Source: Bacteroidota bacterium
GTDB taxonomy: Bacteria > Bacteroidota > Rhodothermia > Rhodothermales > UBA10348
NCBI GenBank assembly: GCA_022571135.1
Contig: JACZYK010000152.1
Span: forward strand, 1-6,647
Length of the DNA: 6,647 nt
Direction: 5' to 3'
Under the pieces are notes generated by a model, which did not search any database, had not been told where the DNA came from, and saw only the letters and a program-made list of their open reading frames with translations. Every line of letters starts with the position of its first letter. The first letter of the stretch is position 1. A program made the position numbers and the translations under genes. Below, piece by piece: positions 5,577-6,647 of this stretch.

Positions 5577-6098
5577 ATGATCGACGTCCTGAGAGCTACC
5601 GTTCGTACCGTGCCGGACTTTCCCACTCCCGGTATCCAGTTCCGGGACATCACTCCCATCCTTGCAAAACCCGAGTTGGTCCGCTTTGCGGTCAAAGCGC
5701 TCGTCGAGCCGTATCGAAAGGTCGGCGTAACGAAGGTACTTGCAGTTGAGGCTCGAGGGTTCATTCTGGGCCCCATGCTCGCCGAAGCTCTGGACGCCGG
5801 TTTCATTCCCGTCCGGAAAAGCGGAAAACTGCCCTATACGACTATTCGGGAGACCTACGCCCTTGAGTATGGAAACGACACTATCGAAATGCATATCGAT
5901 GCCGTCGGAGACGATGACGTCGTGCTTATACACGACGATTTAATCGCTACCGGAGGTACGGCTGCTGCTACGTTCCGCCTGGCGGTATTCGGGGGAGCTT
6001 CGGTTGCCGGTTTCGCTTTTCTGGTAGAGCTCGACGCTCTGGAGGGTCGCCTCCTCCTGGAGGAAGGCGTTCCTGTGCACTCTCTGGTGCACTTCTAG
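5577..6098 (+). CDS. apt: Adenine phosphoribosyltransferase
   Basis: The 173-residue cytoplasmic enzyme converts adenine and PRPP to AMP and pyrophosphate (purine salvage). It has the usual Apt length and motifs in order: PDFPTPGIQFRDITP at 13-27, EARGFILGP at 58-66, the flexible loop RKSGKLPY at 80-87, LEYG at 96-99, and the PRPP-binding loop VLIHDDLIATGGT at 116-128. His119 stands where many Apt proteins have Val; to my knowledge I-H-D-D is common in Bacteroidota relatives. ATG 5577 is chosen because conserved Apt sequence begins there. The frame is open for 76 codons upstream, but that stretch is the amidase gene read in another frame and is Arg/Ser-rich noise. The Shine-Dalgarno site is weak. 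It lies 25 bases after the amidase stop with no terminator between, so it is probably cotranscribed; the pairing looks positional rather than functional. Confidence 0.95.
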   Translation: MIDVLRATVRTVPDFPTPGIQFRDITPILAKPELVRFAVKALVEPYRKVGVTKVLAVEARGFILGPMLAEALDAGFIPVRKSGKLPYTTIRETYALEYGNDTIEMHIDAVGDDDVVLIHDDLIATGGTAAATFRLAVFGGASVAGFAFLVELDALEGRLLLEEGVPVHSLVHF

Positions 6099-6105
6099 GG
6101 CCTTA

Positions 6106-6119
6106 GTTTGGCGTCAAAC
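6106..6119 (+). other. Short hairpin after apt
   Basis: GTTTG (6106-6110) pairs with CAAAC (6115-6119) around GCGT, eight bases past the apt stop. No T-run follows, so it is not a convincing terminator. Nothing else stands out in the 122-base gap before the lipoprotein gene. Confidence 0.25.
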
Positions 6120-6220
6120 GATTAGATTGGATGGAAACGAATCTCGCCTCCGTTCGTACCGAACCGCGGGTGAAGTCCTATATCCGGACAAGCCGTCTTT
6201 GTCCAACAATAACGCGAATC

Positions 6221-6647
6221 ATGATGTCGAACAGTCTTGGGCGCAGATCTTCTTTCCTTTTTCTGATCGCCGCCTTGATGTTTCTGGCGAGCTGTGACTC
6301 GAACTCCAGTGGGGGTGGAGACACGATTTTTCTCACGCACGAGATATCTGAGGCTGCCGATGGAAAGCCGATCCAGTTCACGTTTTCGTCTTCGCAAATT
6401 CAGATCGGTACGCTACAGGACGTCAGGTGCAATTGCGATATCGATATCGGTCCGTATCTGGCGACGCAGAGTTTCACGAAAGAAGAGATCATCTCTGTGA
6501 ACGTCACGGCTGCTGAACTGGTGATGCTCTTTCCTATCAACAAGGATCTCACCTTCCTCAACGCAGCCATCCTGAAGCTGGAGGGCATAAAAAACACGAT
6601 AACAGAGGTCGCCAATCAGCCAAATTTCCCGTCCGCCAGGGAATCGT
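6221..6647 (+). CDS. Putative lipoprotein of unknown function, 3' truncated
   Basis: The frame is open from ATG 6221 to the window edge (142 codons, no stop). The N-terminus is a lipoprotein signal: MMSNSLGRRSSF with two Arg, a hydrophobic run LFLIAALMF, then the lipobox L-A-S-C with the lipidated Cys at residue 25. An Asp-Ser-Asn-Ser-Ser-Gly-Gly-Gly linker follows. The mature part shows short alternating stretches such as IQFTFSSSQIQIGTL, a Cys-Asn-Cys at about residues 70-72, and VTAAELVMLFPIN. These suggest a beta-rich or mixed fold, but I recognise no family. An in-frame ATG at 6131 would add 30 residues before the signal; ATG 6221 is preferred because it gives a normal lipoprotein n-region. 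The protein would be anchored in the inner or outer membrane. Any link with apt or the amidase is only positional. Confidence 0.72.
   Translation, partial: MMSNSLGRRSSFLFLIAALMFLASCDSNSSGGGDTIFLTHEISEAADGKPIQFTFSSSQIQIGTLQDVRCNCDIDIGPYLATQSFTKEEIISVNVTAAELVMLFPINKDLTFLNAAILKLEGIKNTITEVANQPNFPSARES

Noticed and set aside
4694..5806. Long open frame on the minus strand (370 codons) across the amidase and apt
   Set aside because: It lies opposite two clearly conserved genes, is Ser/Arg-rich and shows no domain; it is a codon-bias shadow.
1543..6104. Ten-base repeat CTAGGGCCTT at 1543-1552 and 6095-6104, both near stop codons
   Set aside because: A shared 10-mer is expected several times by chance in a window of this size, and the flanks do not match.

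Overview
The window reads as one co-oriented stretch of a bacterial chromosome, with every supported gene on the + strand. It holds eight protein genes, of which the first and last run off the ends. I see no RNA gene, insertion sequence, CRISPR array or mobile element. Base composition looks moderate to fairly high GC. The style of the ECF sigma factor, an Apt with an I-H-D-D PRPP loop, mostly weak Shine-Dalgarno sites and a lipoprotein with a short L-A-S-C lipobox suggest a Bacteroidota-like lineage, most likely the Rhodothermota/Balneolota side. That is inference from protein style, not a measured placement.

Layout. Bases 1-773 encode the C-terminal part of a protein with LysM repeats, probably an MltD-type lytic transglycosylase. 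Bases 852-4053 hold a compact four-gene group: an ECF sigma-70 factor, a single-span membrane protein that is probably its anti-sigma factor, and two exported proteins. The two exported proteins share an N-terminal VYVNG strand and a C-terminal coiled-coil block, which I align by eye at 24 identities in 55 ungapped positions. The group ends with a hairpin and a strong intrinsic terminator at 4112-4140. After a 241-base regulatory gap come an AMIN/Amidase_3 N-acetylmuramoyl-L-alanine amidase (4382-5551) and, 25 bases later, adenine phosphoribosyltransferase (5577-6098). A lipoprotein gene starting near 6221 runs off the right edge.

How the parts may work together. The sigma factor, membrane protein and two exported coiled-coil proteins look like a trans-envelope signalling unit. 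The sigma factor would be held at the inner membrane by the anti-sigma factor, and the exported proteins would be sensors, chaperones or targets in the periplasm. Peptidoglycan-binding or peptidoglycan-cleaving proteins lie on both sides, which makes cell-wall or envelope stress a reasonable guess for the signal. The strongest candidate for something little described is this four-gene unit and its paired coiled-coil proteins, both ending in Asn/Asp-Trp. A 23-base near-perfect dyad lies in the leader of the first of them.
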